From Seonamhaeicola aphaedonensis (lineage in GTDB: Bacteria; Bacteroidota; Bacteroidia; Flavobacteriales; Flavobacteriaceae), in the NCBI RefSeq assembly GCF_003386195.1, contig NZ_QRDX01000001.1:248001-312000 (forward strand): DNA of 64,000 nt, in the 5' to 3' direction. Below the pieces are notes generated by a model that was given only the letters and a program-made list of their open reading frames with translations, ran no database searches and was not told where the DNA came from. This document shows, piece by piece, positions 1-8,213 of the stretch. Numbering within the stretch: the first letter of the stretch is position 1; every line of letters starts with the position of its first letter. A program made the position numbers and the translations under genes.

Positions 1-560
1 TCATTTAAAGCTCCAAATATAACACCCGCATGCATGGATTCTTTGGTAGATACTCCAATAATATCTTTAGGTTGTTCTGTCTCTAATAACGGTAAGTTAG
101 CAGTTAAATTATTTAATGACTTATAGCGGGTACGCAACCCAGGCGAAATAGCACCTCCTAAGTATTCATTTCTTGAGTTTATAAAATCATAAGTAATACA
201 TGTGCCCGCATCAATAACCAAGACATCTTTATTAGGGTACAGTCTCACCGCTGCACTTACTAATGCTATTCTATCTACCCCCAAGGTTCTTGGTGTCTTG
301 TATTCGTTTTTAAAAGGAAGTCTAGTTTCTGAATTTAATATTAAAAGTCTGACAAATTCATTTATTTCTGATATGTCTTCATTATTCAATGTTCCCACGG
401 AAGAAATAATCCCTTGCTTTATTGATTTAAATCTTTTAACTAACAACTTAACATTCTCAAATAGTGCATCACATTCTATAGTCTGTTTGTGTTTTAAAAT
501 AGTTTTACTGAAAACAGCAAGTTTAACAAAAGAATTTCCTACATCAACAATTAAATTCAT
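1..560 (-). CDS. coaX: type III pantothenate kinase, N-terminal part (runs off window)
   Basis: Catalyses the ATP-dependent phosphorylation of pantothenate, the first step of coenzyme A synthesis, in the cytoplasm. The ATG at 560..558 opens a frame of 186 codons that leaves the window at position 1, so the C-terminus is missing here. The N-terminus shows the ASKHA-fold phosphate loop DVGNSFVKLAVF (residues 6-17). The second conserved block DAGTCITYDF begins at residue 117. The final visible stretch includes MHAGVIFGALN, typical of the C-terminal half of CoaX. The motif order and the start are what the family shows; type III enzymes are not inhibited by CoA. A plus-strand frame over the same DNA is a shadow. 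Confidence 0.9.
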   Translation of the reverse strand, partial: MNLIVDVGNSFVKLAVFSKTILKHKQTIECDALFENVKLLVKRFKSIKQGIISSVGTLNNEDISEINEFVRLLILNSETRLPFKNEYKTPRTLGVDRIALVSAAVRLYPNKDVLVIDAGTCITYDFINSRNEYLGGAISPGLRTRYKSLNNLTANLPLLETEQPKDIIGVSTKESMHAGVIFGALN

Positions 561-684
561 AAGTCTGGTAAAAGGGTTAAAATTACAAAACGCAAATAAT
601 TATATTCTTAATTATTTGATAATATTAACTTCAAAGAAGCTGCTAACCCTTAAAATATGTTAATGATTTTTTTTGTATTTTTAT

Positions 685-716
685 TTTGGCGAATAATAAA
701 ATAGAATTTATATTTG
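685..716 (+). promoter_or_regulatory. Bacteroidota-type promoter of tRNA-Phe
   Basis: TTTG at 685-688, 20 bases, then TATATTTG at 709-716. This matches the Bacteroidota sigma-A consensus TTTG-N17-20-TAnnTTTG, and the tRNA begins 16 bases further on. It is one of the cleanest promoters in the window. Confidence 0.75.
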
Positions 717-731
717 CAACCGCTTTAGCGA

Positions 732-804
732 GGTACCTTAGCTCAGTTGGTAGAGCAAAGGACTGAAAATCCTTGTGTCCCTGGTTCGATTCCTGGAGGT
801 ACCA
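732..804 (+). tRNA. tRNA-Phe (GAA)
   Basis: A 73-base cloverleaf. The acceptor arms GGTACCT (732-738) and AGGTACC (797-803) pair perfectly, with discriminator A at 804. The D arm has AGCTCAGTTGGTAGAGC. The anticodon stem AAGGA/TCCTT closes loop CTGAAAA with anticodon GAA. The T arm is CTGGTTCGATTCCTGG-like. The next bases are CTT, so the 3' CCA is not encoded and must be added post-transcriptionally. Confidence 0.95.
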
Positions 805-807
805 CTT

Positions 808-843
808 AAAAACCCTGAAACAGCAATGTTTACAGGGTTTTTT
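808..843 (+). terminator. Rho-independent terminator after tRNA-Phe
   Basis: AAAACCCTG (809-817) pairs with CAGGGTTTT (833-841). The inner AAACA/TGTTT pairing extends the stem, and a T-run follows. It ends the single-gene tRNA transcript. Confidence 0.8.
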
Positions 844-993
844 GTTATAATAACATTTATTCTTCTAACAATTAAAAATTTCACACACACAATATAAATC
901 TTAGTCTAAAAATTCTTTTTGTTATAAATTATTTTTATCTATACTTTTAGCTTGTGATAAAACTTTGTAATATTTGACACTAAATTTGATTGG

Positions 994-2805
994 ATGGTAG
1001 AATTAAGTTCTTTAGACTATTTTTTAATAATTATTTTTTTTACAATCACACTTTCCATAGGATTATTGGTCTCAAAAAAATCTGGAAAAAACTCATCTGA
1101 ATATTTCTTATCAGGTCGCACAATGCCATGGTGGTTATTGGGTATTTCTATGGTTGCCACAACGTTTTCTACTGACACTCCTAATTTAGTTACAGACATA
1201 GTTAGATCCAATGGCGTGTCTGGGAATTGGGTTTGGTGGGCTTTTTTAATAACTGGGTTACTTACAGTTTTTGTTTATGCTAAACTTTGGCGTAAATCTA
1301 ATGTGAATACTGATATTGAATTTTATGAATTTCGTTACAGTGGAAAAGCTGCTTCTTTCTTAAGAAAATTTAGAGCCCTATATCTAGGAGTCATTTTTAA
1401 TGTAATCACGATGTCGTCGGTAACACTTGCTGCGATTAAAATTGGAGGCATTATGTTAGGACTTGAACCTTGGGAGACGGTTATAAGTGCTGGACTAATT
1501 ACAGTCATATTCAGTGCTTTAGGTGGTTTCAAAGGAGTTGTATATACCGATTTCATATTATTTTTTACAGCAATGGCTGGAGCAATTGGCGCTGCTTATT
1601 ATTTAATTAACATTCCAGAAGTGGGTGGTATTGATGCCCTTATGGTTAATGAAAATGTATCTAGCAAACTTAATATTCTACCAGATTTTAACGATAATAA
1701 AGCTATTATAACCTTACTAGTTATTCCTTTAGCAGTACAATGGTGGAGTTCATGGTACCCTGGAGCAGAACCTGGAGGTGGTGGATATATAGCACAGCGT
1801 ATGCTTGCAGCAAAAGATGAAAACCATGCTATAGGTGCTACATTTTTCTTTAATATTATGCATTATGCTTTGCGTCCTTGGCCGTGGATTTTGGTGGCAT
1901 TAGCTTCACTAGTCGTTTTTCCCGATCTATCAAGTATCCAAGAAGCTTTTCCTAATATATCTGCAGATAAACTTGGTCATGATCTTGCCTATTCAGCAAT
2001 GCTAACAAAGTTACCAAGTGGATTATTAGGCTTGGTGCTTGCTTCATTAGTTGCTGCTTACATGAGCACCATTTCAACACAACTAAATTGGGGTTCTTCT
2101 TATATAGTCTATGACTTCTATAAGCAGCAAGTTAACCCAAATGCTTCAGAAAAAAAATTAGTAGCAATAGGAAGACTATCAACTATTTCACTTATGATAC
2201 TAAGTGCGCTTTTAGCTTTATTATTACAAAATGCACTACAATTATTTGATGCTCTTTTAATGTTTGGAGCTGGAACCGGTTTAATTTTTATTTTAAGATG
2301 GTTTTGGTGGCGAATAAACGCATGGAGTGAAATAACTGCAATGTTTGCCTCTGGAATTGTTACCATATTATTCAAATTCACATATATAGGTGATTATCTT
2401 TTTAATCATGACAATGGAATTTTTCATGATTACTATGAATATCCTATAAGCGTACTTATAACCACTGTTATATGGATAACTGCTACTTTTACAACTAAAC
2501 CAGAAAACAAAGAAACCATGCAAAGTTTTTATAAGAAAATCCAACCAGGAGGCCCTGGGTGGAAAAAAATTGTTTCTGAGGCTAAAGCAGAGGGTATAGA
2601 TATTGAAGATTCGAAAAAATGGAGTGTTCCTTCAGGAATTTTAGCTATACTACTTGGTTGCATTCTAATATATTCTTGCATGTTTGCTACTGGCTATTAT
2701 ATATATGGCAAGTACATTAATTCTGTATTGCTTGGTGCTATTGCAATAATTTCAGCTTATTTACTCAAGAATACGTGGAAAAAAATAAAAGAAAACGTTC
2801 TGTAA
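994..2805 (+). CDS. sodium:solute symporter family (SSS) permease
   Basis: A 603-residue, strongly hydrophobic protein with about 13-15 predicted membrane segments. The N-terminal signature (SGRTMPWWLLGISMVATTFSTDTP, about residues 39-62) is that of SSS/SLC5 symporters, which couple solute uptake to sodium entry. A loop with WWSSWYPGAEPGGGG (about residues 250-264) is typical of the sugar/anion branch. The stop lies 10 bases before the acetyl-CoA synthetase start, so the two are probably co-transcribed. That makes acetate or another short carboxylate a reasonable but unproven substrate. The family call is firm; the substrate is inference. Confidence 0.85.
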   Translation: MVELSSLDYFLIIIFFTITLSIGLLVSKKSGKNSSEYFLSGRTMPWWLLGISMVATTFSTDTPNLVTDIVRSNGVSGNWVWWAFLITGLLTVFVYAKLWRKSNVNTDIEFYEFRYSGKAASFLRKFRALYLGVIFNVITMSSVTLAAIKIGGIMLGLEPWETVISAGLITVIFSALGGFKGVVYTDFILFFTAMAGAIGAAYYLINIPEVGGIDALMVNENVSSKLNILPDFNDNKAIITLLVIPLAVQWWSSWYPGAEPGGGGYIAQRMLAAKDENHAIGATFFFNIMHYALRPWPWILVALASLVVFPDLSSIQEAFPNISADKLGHDLAYSAMLTKLPSGLLGLVLASLVAAYMSTISTQLNWGSSYIVYDFYKQQVNPNASEKKLVAIGRLSTISLMILSALLALLLQNALQLFDALLMFGAGTGLIFILRWFWWRINAWSEITAMFASGIVTILFKFTYIGDYLFNHDNGIFHDYYEYPISVLITTVIWITATFTTKPENKETMQSFYKKIQPGGPGWKKIVSEAKAEGIDIEDSKKWSVPSGILAILLGCILIYSCMFATGYYIYGKYINSVLLGAIAIISAYLLKNTWKKIKENVL

Positions 2806-2815
2806 TAAAAAAATT

Positions 2816-4744
2816 ATGAGCAATTACCACATAAAACATTTAGAAGAATACTATCAGGTATATAGAAAATCGGTTAGAGAACCAGAAAATTTCTGGGAAG
2901 AAGTTGCTGAAGAGCATTTTATGTGGCGAAAAAAATGGGATACTGTTTTAAGCTGGGATTTTTCTAAACCCGAAGTAAAATGGTTTGAAGGCGCACAATT
3001 AAACATCACCGAAAATTGCATTGACAGACATTTAGCAACAAGAGGTGATAAAACCGCTATTCTTTTTGAACCGAACAACCCTAAAGAAGCTTCTGTTTCT
3101 ATTAGCTATAGAGAACTTTCAGAACGTGTCAACAAATTTGCAAACGTTTTAAAAGACCATGGAATAGAAAAAGGAGACCGAGTGTGCATCTATCTTCCCA
3201 TGATCCCTGAATTAGCAGTTTCGGTTTTAGCTTGTGCCAGAATAGGAGCCATTCATTCAGTTGTTTTTGCAGGTTTTTCATCAACGGCTCTATCCACTAG
3301 AATTAATGATTCTCAATGTAAAATGGTAATTACCAGCGATGGTTCTTATCGAGGAGCTAAAACTATAGACCTCAAGGGCATTGTAGACGAAGCTCTTAAC
3401 GATTGCCCTTGCGTAGAGACCGTCTTAGTAGCTAGACGTATTTTGTCAGACATTAACATGAAAATTGGAAGAGACAAATGGCTACAACCTTTATTAGATG
3501 AGGCTTCTTCCGTTTGTGCAGCTGAAGTAATGAATGCTGAAGACGCCTTGTTTATTTTATATACATCAGGTTCAACCGGTATGCCCAAAGGCATGGTACA
3601 CACAACGGCAGGCTATATGGTATATACTGCTTATACTTTTAAAAATGTATTCCAATATAGAGAAGATGATATTTATTGGTGTACTGCCGATATTGGCTGG
3701 ATAACAGGACATAGTTACATCGTATACGGACCCCTGGCAAATGGAGCTACAACTGTTATGTTTGAAGGTGTTCCAAGTTACCCTGATTATGGTCGCTTTT
3801 GGGAAATTGTTGAAAAACACAAAATTAATCAGTTCTACACAGCCCCAACAGCCATTAGAGCTCTGGCTAAACAAGGGTTAGAAGTGGTTGAAAAGTATGA
3901 TTTATCCTCATTAAAAACTCTAGGTTCGGTTGGAGAACCCATAAATGAAGAAGCCTGGCATTGGTACAACGATAATATTGGTAAAAAGAAAAGTCCTATA
4001 GTAGATACCTGGTGGCAAACTGAAACTGGTGGTATTATGATTACCCCCATCCCATTTGTAACACCTACAAAACCAACCTATGCCACACTACCTTTTATAG
4101 GAATTCAGCCAGCCTTGATGGATGAAAACGGATATGAAATTAAAGGTAATCAAGTTGATGGGCGCCTATGTATAAAATTCCCTTGGCCAAGTATGGCTCG
4201 CACCATTTGGGGAAATCATCAAAGATATAAAGACACATATTTTTCGGCTTTTGAAAACAAGTACTTTACTGGTGACGGTGCTTTGCGCGATGAGGTTGGA
4301 TATTATCGAATTACTGGAAGAGTTGATGATGTTATTATTGTATCAGGACATAATTTAGGAACCGCCCCTATTGAAGATGCTGTAAATGAACATCCAGCAG
4401 TTGCAGAGTCGGCTATCGTTGGTTTTCCACATGATATAAAAGGAAATGCTCTTTATGGATTTGTAATACTGAAAGATACAGGTGAAAGTAGAGATCATAC
4501 TAATCTTCGAAAAGAGATTAATCAAATAATAACAGAACACATTGGCCCTATAGCTAAACTAGATAAAATTCAATTTACCCAAGGATTGCCAAAGACACGT
4601 TCGGGTAAAATTATGAGACGTATTCTTAGAAAAATTGCCTGTAATGATACATCAAACTTAGGGGATACCAGTACATTACTAAATCCTGAGATTGTCCAGA
4701 GTATTATTGATGGAGCTAAGGACTCTAAAAACACCAACTGGTAA
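2816..4744 (+). CDS. acs: acetate--CoA ligase (acetyl-CoA synthetase)
   Basis: An AMP-forming ligase that activates acetate to acetyl-CoA via acetyl-AMP. Its 642 residues are normal for AcsA. The ATP-binding P-loop-like motif YTSGSTGMPKG is near residue 249. The conserved WWQTETGG block lies mid-protein. The C-terminal A10 motif PKTRSGK (592-598) places the catalytic lysine, the usual site of regulatory acetylation, at K598. It follows the symporter after 10 bases, which suggests a two-gene acetate uptake and activation unit. Propionate is a possible alternative substrate, but the length and N-terminal domain favour acetate. Confidence 0.93.
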   Translation: MSNYHIKHLEEYYQVYRKSVREPENFWEEVAEEHFMWRKKWDTVLSWDFSKPEVKWFEGAQLNITENCIDRHLATRGDKTAILFEPNNPKEASVSISYRELSERVNKFANVLKDHGIEKGDRVCIYLPMIPELAVSVLACARIGAIHSVVFAGFSSTALSTRINDSQCKMVITSDGSYRGAKTIDLKGIVDEALNDCPCVETVLVARRILSDINMKIGRDKWLQPLLDEASSVCAAEVMNAEDALFILYTSGSTGMPKGMVHTTAGYMVYTAYTFKNVFQYREDDIYWCTADIGWITGHSYIVYGPLANGATTVMFEGVPSYPDYGRFWEIVEKHKINQFYTAPTAIRALAKQGLEVVEKYDLSSLKTLGSVGEPINEEAWHWYNDNIGKKKSPIVDTWWQTETGGIMITPIPFVTPTKPTYATLPFIGIQPALMDENGYEIKGNQVDGRLCIKFPWPSMARTIWGNHQRYKDTYFSAFENKYFTGDGALRDEVGYYRITGRVDDVIIVSGHNLGTAPIEDAVNEHPAVAESAIVGFPHDIKGNALYGFVILKDTGESRDHTNLRKEINQIITEHIGPIAKLDKIQFTQGLPKTRSGKIMRRILRKIACNDTSNLGDTSTLLNPEIVQSIIDGAKDSKNTNW

Positions 4745-4885
4745 AGTTCTTTTCAAAAGAAAAAAGACTCTCATATAAGTGACATCCTTGTCGTTCTCAA
4801 AAATATTTACAACACTCTGTTATGTAGAGAAATTATTATCGACTTAAGATTTTATATTTTCATATTTTAGACCAAAACATAAAAG

Positions 4886-5221
4886 ATGAGTAAAACATAT
4901 TACGACCCCGCAGACCTAAGAAAATTTGGAAAAATCACAGAATGGAGCGAGGAACTAGGTAACAAATTCTTTGATTATTACGGAAAAGTTTTTGAGGACG
5001 GTGCACTTACTGCCAGAGAAAAATCATTAATTGCTTTGGCGGTAGCGCATACAGAACAATGCCCCTACTGCATTGACGCCTACACCAAAGATGGCTTACA
5101 ACGCGGCATTACTAAAGAAGAAATGATAGAGGCTGTTCATGTTGGTGCCGCTATAAAAAGTGGAGCAACTTTAGTACATGGCGTTCAAATGATGAATAAA
5201 GTTAATAAATTAGATATGTAA
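4886..5221 (+). CDS. AhpD-like peroxidase-family protein of the arsenosugar cluster
   Basis: A 111-residue carboxymuconolactone decarboxylase/AhpD-fold protein. It carries the redox pair CPYC (EQCPYCIDAY, around residue 68) and the following helix with VHVGAAIKSGATLVHG. The family is the 'arsenosugar biosynthesis-associated peroxidase-like' group recurrently found next to ArsS. It is the first gene of the cluster and ends three bases before arsS. The redox CxxC can be seen. The exact role, perhaps thiol or peroxide handling that protects ArsS or trivalent arsenicals, is inference. Confidence 0.85.
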   Translation: MSKTYYDPADLRKFGKITEWSEELGNKFFDYYGKVFEDGALTAREKSLIALAVAHTEQCPYCIDAYTKDGLQRGITKEEMIEAVHVGAAIKSGATLVHGVQMMNKVNKLDM

Positions 5222-5224
5222 TTA

Positions 5225-6280
5225 ATGGCTACAAAGTCACTTCATAAAAGCGAAAGTCAATTAGCAAACAGTAAACGGCAACTCGAAATTCTATCAAATG
5301 GTATTTTTCAAAATGGTGAATTACCCACTTTCAAAGATAAAATAGCCGAGAGTAATCAATTCCCACTTAAAGCAAAAAAACTAGAAATTCTACAAATTAA
5401 TGTGGGGTACATGTGCAATCAGGTTTGTGAACATTGCCATGTTGATGCTGGTCCAGACCGCAAGGAAATCATGAGCCAAGACACCATGCAGCAATGTTTG
5501 GAGGTTATTAAAAATACTGGAGCTCATACCCTAGATTTAACAGGCGGAGCACCAGAAATGAACCCCAACTTCAGGTGGTTTGTAGAAGAAGCTTCTAAAG
5601 CAGGTGTTAAAGATTTTATAGTTCGCTCAAACCTTACTATCATTAAGGCTAACAAAAAATATGCTGATTTACCAGAATTCTTCAAAAAGCATAACGTACA
5701 TGTTGTTAGCTCTATGCCACATTGGACACGCGGAAAAACTGACAAACAACGTGGTTATGGGGTTTTTGACAAATCCATTGATGCTCTAAAAGAATTGAAT
5801 GCTGTAGGCTATGGTATGCCCAATAGTAATTTAAGACTAGATTTGGTTTATAACCCTTCAGGGGCATTTCTACCTAGCAATCAAGCCTCTATGGAAAGAG
5901 ATTTCAAAAAAGCTTTGCTTGAAGATTTCGGGATTTATTTTCATAACCTATTCGCTATTACTAATTTACCAATTAGTAGGTTTTTAGATTACCTAATAGC
6001 CTCTGATAATTACGAAGACTATATGTACAATTTAGTGGAAGCATATAACCCAATGGCTGTAGCTAATGTGATGTGTACCAATACGCTCTCCGTGAGTTGG
6101 GATGGCTACTTATATGATTGCGATTTTAACCAAATGTTGGAATTACCTGTGAATAGTAAAGTGAAGCATATATCAGAATATAATGAGGATCTTTTAGAAG
6201 GCAGACCTATAGTAATCTCACAACACTGTTATGGTTGTACTGCTGGTGCGGGCAGTAGCTGTCAAGGTACTGTAGCTTAA
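5225..6280 (+). CDS. arsS: arsenosugar biosynthesis radical SAM protein ArsS
   Basis: A radical SAM enzyme of 351 residues. The [4Fe-4S]-binding CX3CX2C is C64, C68, C71 (CNQVCEHC). A cysteine-rich C-terminal (DUF3641-type) domain ends in C335, C338 and C346 (CYGCTAGAGSSC). Known ArsS proteins move the 5'-deoxyadenosyl group of SAM onto dimethylarsinous acid, giving 5'-deoxy-5'-dimethylarsinoyl-adenosine. The neighbours here (ArsM to make the methylated arsenic, a nucleoside phosphorylase to remove adenine, two transferases) fit that reaction. Some homologues have selenocysteine in the C-terminal motif; here all positions are plain cysteine. Confidence 0.9.
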   Translation: MATKSLHKSESQLANSKRQLEILSNGIFQNGELPTFKDKIAESNQFPLKAKKLEILQINVGYMCNQVCEHCHVDAGPDRKEIMSQDTMQQCLEVIKNTGAHTLDLTGGAPEMNPNFRWFVEEASKAGVKDFIVRSNLTIIKANKKYADLPEFFKKHNVHVVSSMPHWTRGKTDKQRGYGVFDKSIDALKELNAVGYGMPNSNLRLDLVYNPSGAFLPSNQASMERDFKKALLEDFGIYFHNLFAITNLPISRFLDYLIASDNYEDYMYNLVEAYNPMAVANVMCTNTLSVSWDGYLYDCDFNQMLELPVNSKVKHISEYNEDLLEGRPIVISQHCYGCTAGAGSSCQGTVA

Positions 6281-6289
6281 ATATTAGTT

Positions 6290-6784
6290 ATGCAAAAAAC
6301 TTTCTTTTGTTTTATTTTTTTAATTTCTACCTTAGGTTATTCTCAAAAGAACTTAGATCAATTACTTAAGAGATATAATTCGGGAAATATTCCGTATATT
6401 CATGTAGATGAATTGAAATCATACCCAGACAACATTATTCTTTTGGATGCCAGAGAACAAAGAGAATATGCAACTAGTCATTTAAAAGATGCTATTGCTG
6501 TTGGGTATGATTTCTTTAATATTGATTCTACCTCTCAAAAAATACCAAACAAAAATTCTAAAATTGTGGTGTACTGCTCTTTGGGTATTCGTTCTGAAGA
6601 TGTTGCCGAAAAACTTAAAAAATCGGGATATAAAAACGTTTTCAATTTATACGGTGGAATTTTTGAATGGAAAAATAATCAACAAAAAGTTTACAATTTA
6701 AAAGAGCAAGAAACCGATAGCGTACATGCCTTTAGTAAAGATTGGAGCAAATGGTTACAAAAAGGTATTAAAGTTTATGAATAA
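6290..6784 (+). CDS. rhodanese-domain protein with signal peptide
   Basis: A 164-residue protein with a cleavable N-terminal signal (MQKTFFCFIFLISTLGYSQ) followed by a single rhodanese fold. The active-site loop is CSLGIRS with the catalytic cysteine at C96, and the usual GYKNVFNLYGGIFEWK tail follows. It should act in the periplasm as a sulfurtransferase or as a sulfur/selenium/arsenic oxyanion-handling protein. It lies 9 bases after arsS and overlaps the next gene by 8 bases, so it belongs to the arsenosugar operon. The substrate is unknown. Confidence 0.85.
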   Translation: MQKTFFCFIFLISTLGYSQKNLDQLLKRYNSGNIPYIHVDELKSYPDNIILLDAREQREYATSHLKDAIAVGYDFFNIDSTSQKIPNKNSKIVVYCSLGIRSEDVAEKLKKSGYKNVFNLYGGIFEWKNNQQKVYNLKEQETDSVHAFSKDWSKWLQKGIKVYE

Positions 6785-7406
6785 GGCATTGATTATTGTT
6801 TTTGTTAAAAACATCAAACTTGGTAAAGTAAAAACACGTCTTGCCAAAACCATTGGAGACCAAGGCGCTTTTGAAGTTTATAGTGAGTTGGTGAAAATTA
6901 CCGAAAGAGCACTTGAAAATCTAAGTATTGATAAACGTATTTATTTCTCAGATACCGTTGTGAATTCTAAATGGGAAGGACTCTATAAAACCGTTCAAAA
7001 AGGAGCTGACTTAGGTGAACGAATGAAAAGTGCTTTTTTAGATGGTTTTCATGACGGATACAACAGAATTGTTTTAATAGGCTCTGATTTACCAGACATA
7101 AAAGCGAAACACCTTGAAAATGGCCTATCTGCTTTAATTAAAAACGACGTGGTTTTTGGTCCAGCAGAAGATGGTGGTTATTATCTTATTGGAATGCGTA
7201 AAATGCATGAAATGTTATTTAACAATAAACCTTGGAGTCAATCAAATTTATTAAAAGAAACAATAAACGAGTTAGAATTTCATAACATAACATTTACTAC
7301 TTTAGAGCTTTTGAATGACATTGATACTTTTGAAGATTTGATTGCATCAAAATTTTATCAATCGAATATAGAGTTACAAGAAAAAATTAAACAGTTACAT
7401 GATTAA
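6777..7406 (+). CDS. TIGR04282-like nucleotidyl/glycosyl transferase of arsenosugar cluster
   Basis: The start is set at the ATG at 6777 (209 aa). It matches the family N-terminus (KALIIVFVKNIKLGKVKTRLA) and gives an 8-base overlap with the rhodanese gene, as at other joints in this operon; a longer frame from 6726 adds residues unlike the family. CofC/MobA-like GT-A fold: the N-terminal loop with KTRLAK, then LIGSDLPDI as the acidic metal-binding site, then FGPAEDGGYYLIG. Such 'transferase 1, rSAM/selenodomain-associated' proteins are regular partners of ArsS. A role in attaching the aglycone or an activated group to the arsenic-ribose is inference. Confidence 0.82.
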   Translation: MNKALIIVFVKNIKLGKVKTRLAKTIGDQGAFEVYSELVKITERALENLSIDKRIYFSDTVVNSKWEGLYKTVQKGADLGERMKSAFLDGFHDGYNRIVLIGSDLPDIKAKHLENGLSALIKNDVVFGPAEDGGYYLIGMRKMHEMLFNNKPWSQSNLLKETINELEFHNITFTTLELLNDIDTFEDLIASKFYQSNIELQEKIKQLHD

Positions 7407-8211
7407 GTATATTGAAGAAACAGTAAATTATTTACTTGAAAAAGGATTTGAAAACCCAGAATTAGGCATCATTTTAGGTACTGGTTTAGGGCAATTAATT
7501 AACGAAATTGAGATTATCAAGGAAGCAAGCTACAATCATATTCCCAACTTTCCAACGGCCACCGTCGAGTTTCATAAAGGCAAACTTATTTATGGCATTC
7601 TTGAAGGTAAAAAGGTGGTTGTTATGCAAGGTCGTTTTCACGTTTACGAAGGCTATACATTACAAGATGTAACATATCCTGTGCGTATTATGGAGAAACT
7701 GGGTATTAAAGCACTTTTAGTTTCTAATGCCGCAGGCGCTATCAATTTAAACTTTAAAAAGGGTGAATTAATGCTTATAGATGATCATATTAATCTTCAA
7801 GGTAGCTCTCCATTAGCTTTTAGAGGTGTGGAACTCCTAGGAGAACGTTTCACAGATATGAGTATGCCCTATGATGAAGAAACTAACAGAACATTCCAAT
7901 CCATTGCTAAAAAAAATAATATCGTTTTACACAAAGGTGTATACGCATCTGTTGTTGGTCCCCAACTGGAAACTCGGGCAGAATATCGTATGTTAAAACT
8001 TATTGGAGCCGATGCTGTGGGGATGAGTACTGTTCCAGAAATTATAGTTGCCAATCACCTTAAACTTAAAGTAGCAGCTGTGTCAGTTTTAACGGATGAG
8101 TGCGACCCAGATAACTTAGAACCTATAAATATTGAGGATATTATAGCCAACGCTTCTAAAGCAGAACCTGATATGATAACCTTATTTAAAGAATTGATTA
8201 AGACCTTATAA
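7399..8211 (+). CDS. purine nucleoside phosphorylase (arsenosugar cluster)
   Basis: A 270-residue trimeric-type PNP. Motifs include LGTGLGQL near the N-terminus, VEFHKGKL, MQGRFHVYEGY, VSNAAGAIN and the purine/ribose pocket GPQLETRAEYRML followed by AVGMSTVPE. It overlaps the previous gene by 8 bases and is followed two bases later by arsM. In this setting the likely substrate is the ArsS product, from which phosphorolysis would release adenine and leave dimethylarsinoyl-deoxyribose 1-phosphate. The base-specificity position is aspartate (D233 in LTDEC), as in adenine-using enzymes. A housekeeping salvage role cannot be excluded. Confidence 0.85.
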   Translation: MIKYIEETVNYLLEKGFENPELGIILGTGLGQLINEIEIIKEASYNHIPNFPTATVEFHKGKLIYGILEGKKVVVMQGRFHVYEGYTLQDVTYPVRIMEKLGIKALLVSNAAGAINLNFKKGELMLIDDHINLQGSSPLAFRGVELLGERFTDMSMPYDEETNRTFQSIAKKNNIVLHKGVYASVVGPQLETRAEYRMLKLIGADAVGMSTVPEIIVANHLKLKVAAVSVLTDECDPDNLEPINIEDIIANASKAEPDMITLFKELIKTL

Positions 8212-8213
8212 TT

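Noticed and set aside
202-663. Plus-strand open frame of 153 codons
   Set aside because: It is antisense to coaX, whose minus-strand frame shows clear kinase motifs; the plus frame resembles no protein.
981-988. TAAATTTG as promoter of the symporter gene
   Set aside because: It matches TAnnTTTG but lies 6 bases before the ATG and has no -33 element at the right distance.
4745-4770. TTCTTTTCAAAAGAA palindrome as acs terminator
   Set aside because: The stem would be five A/T pairs with a short loop, too weak to call.
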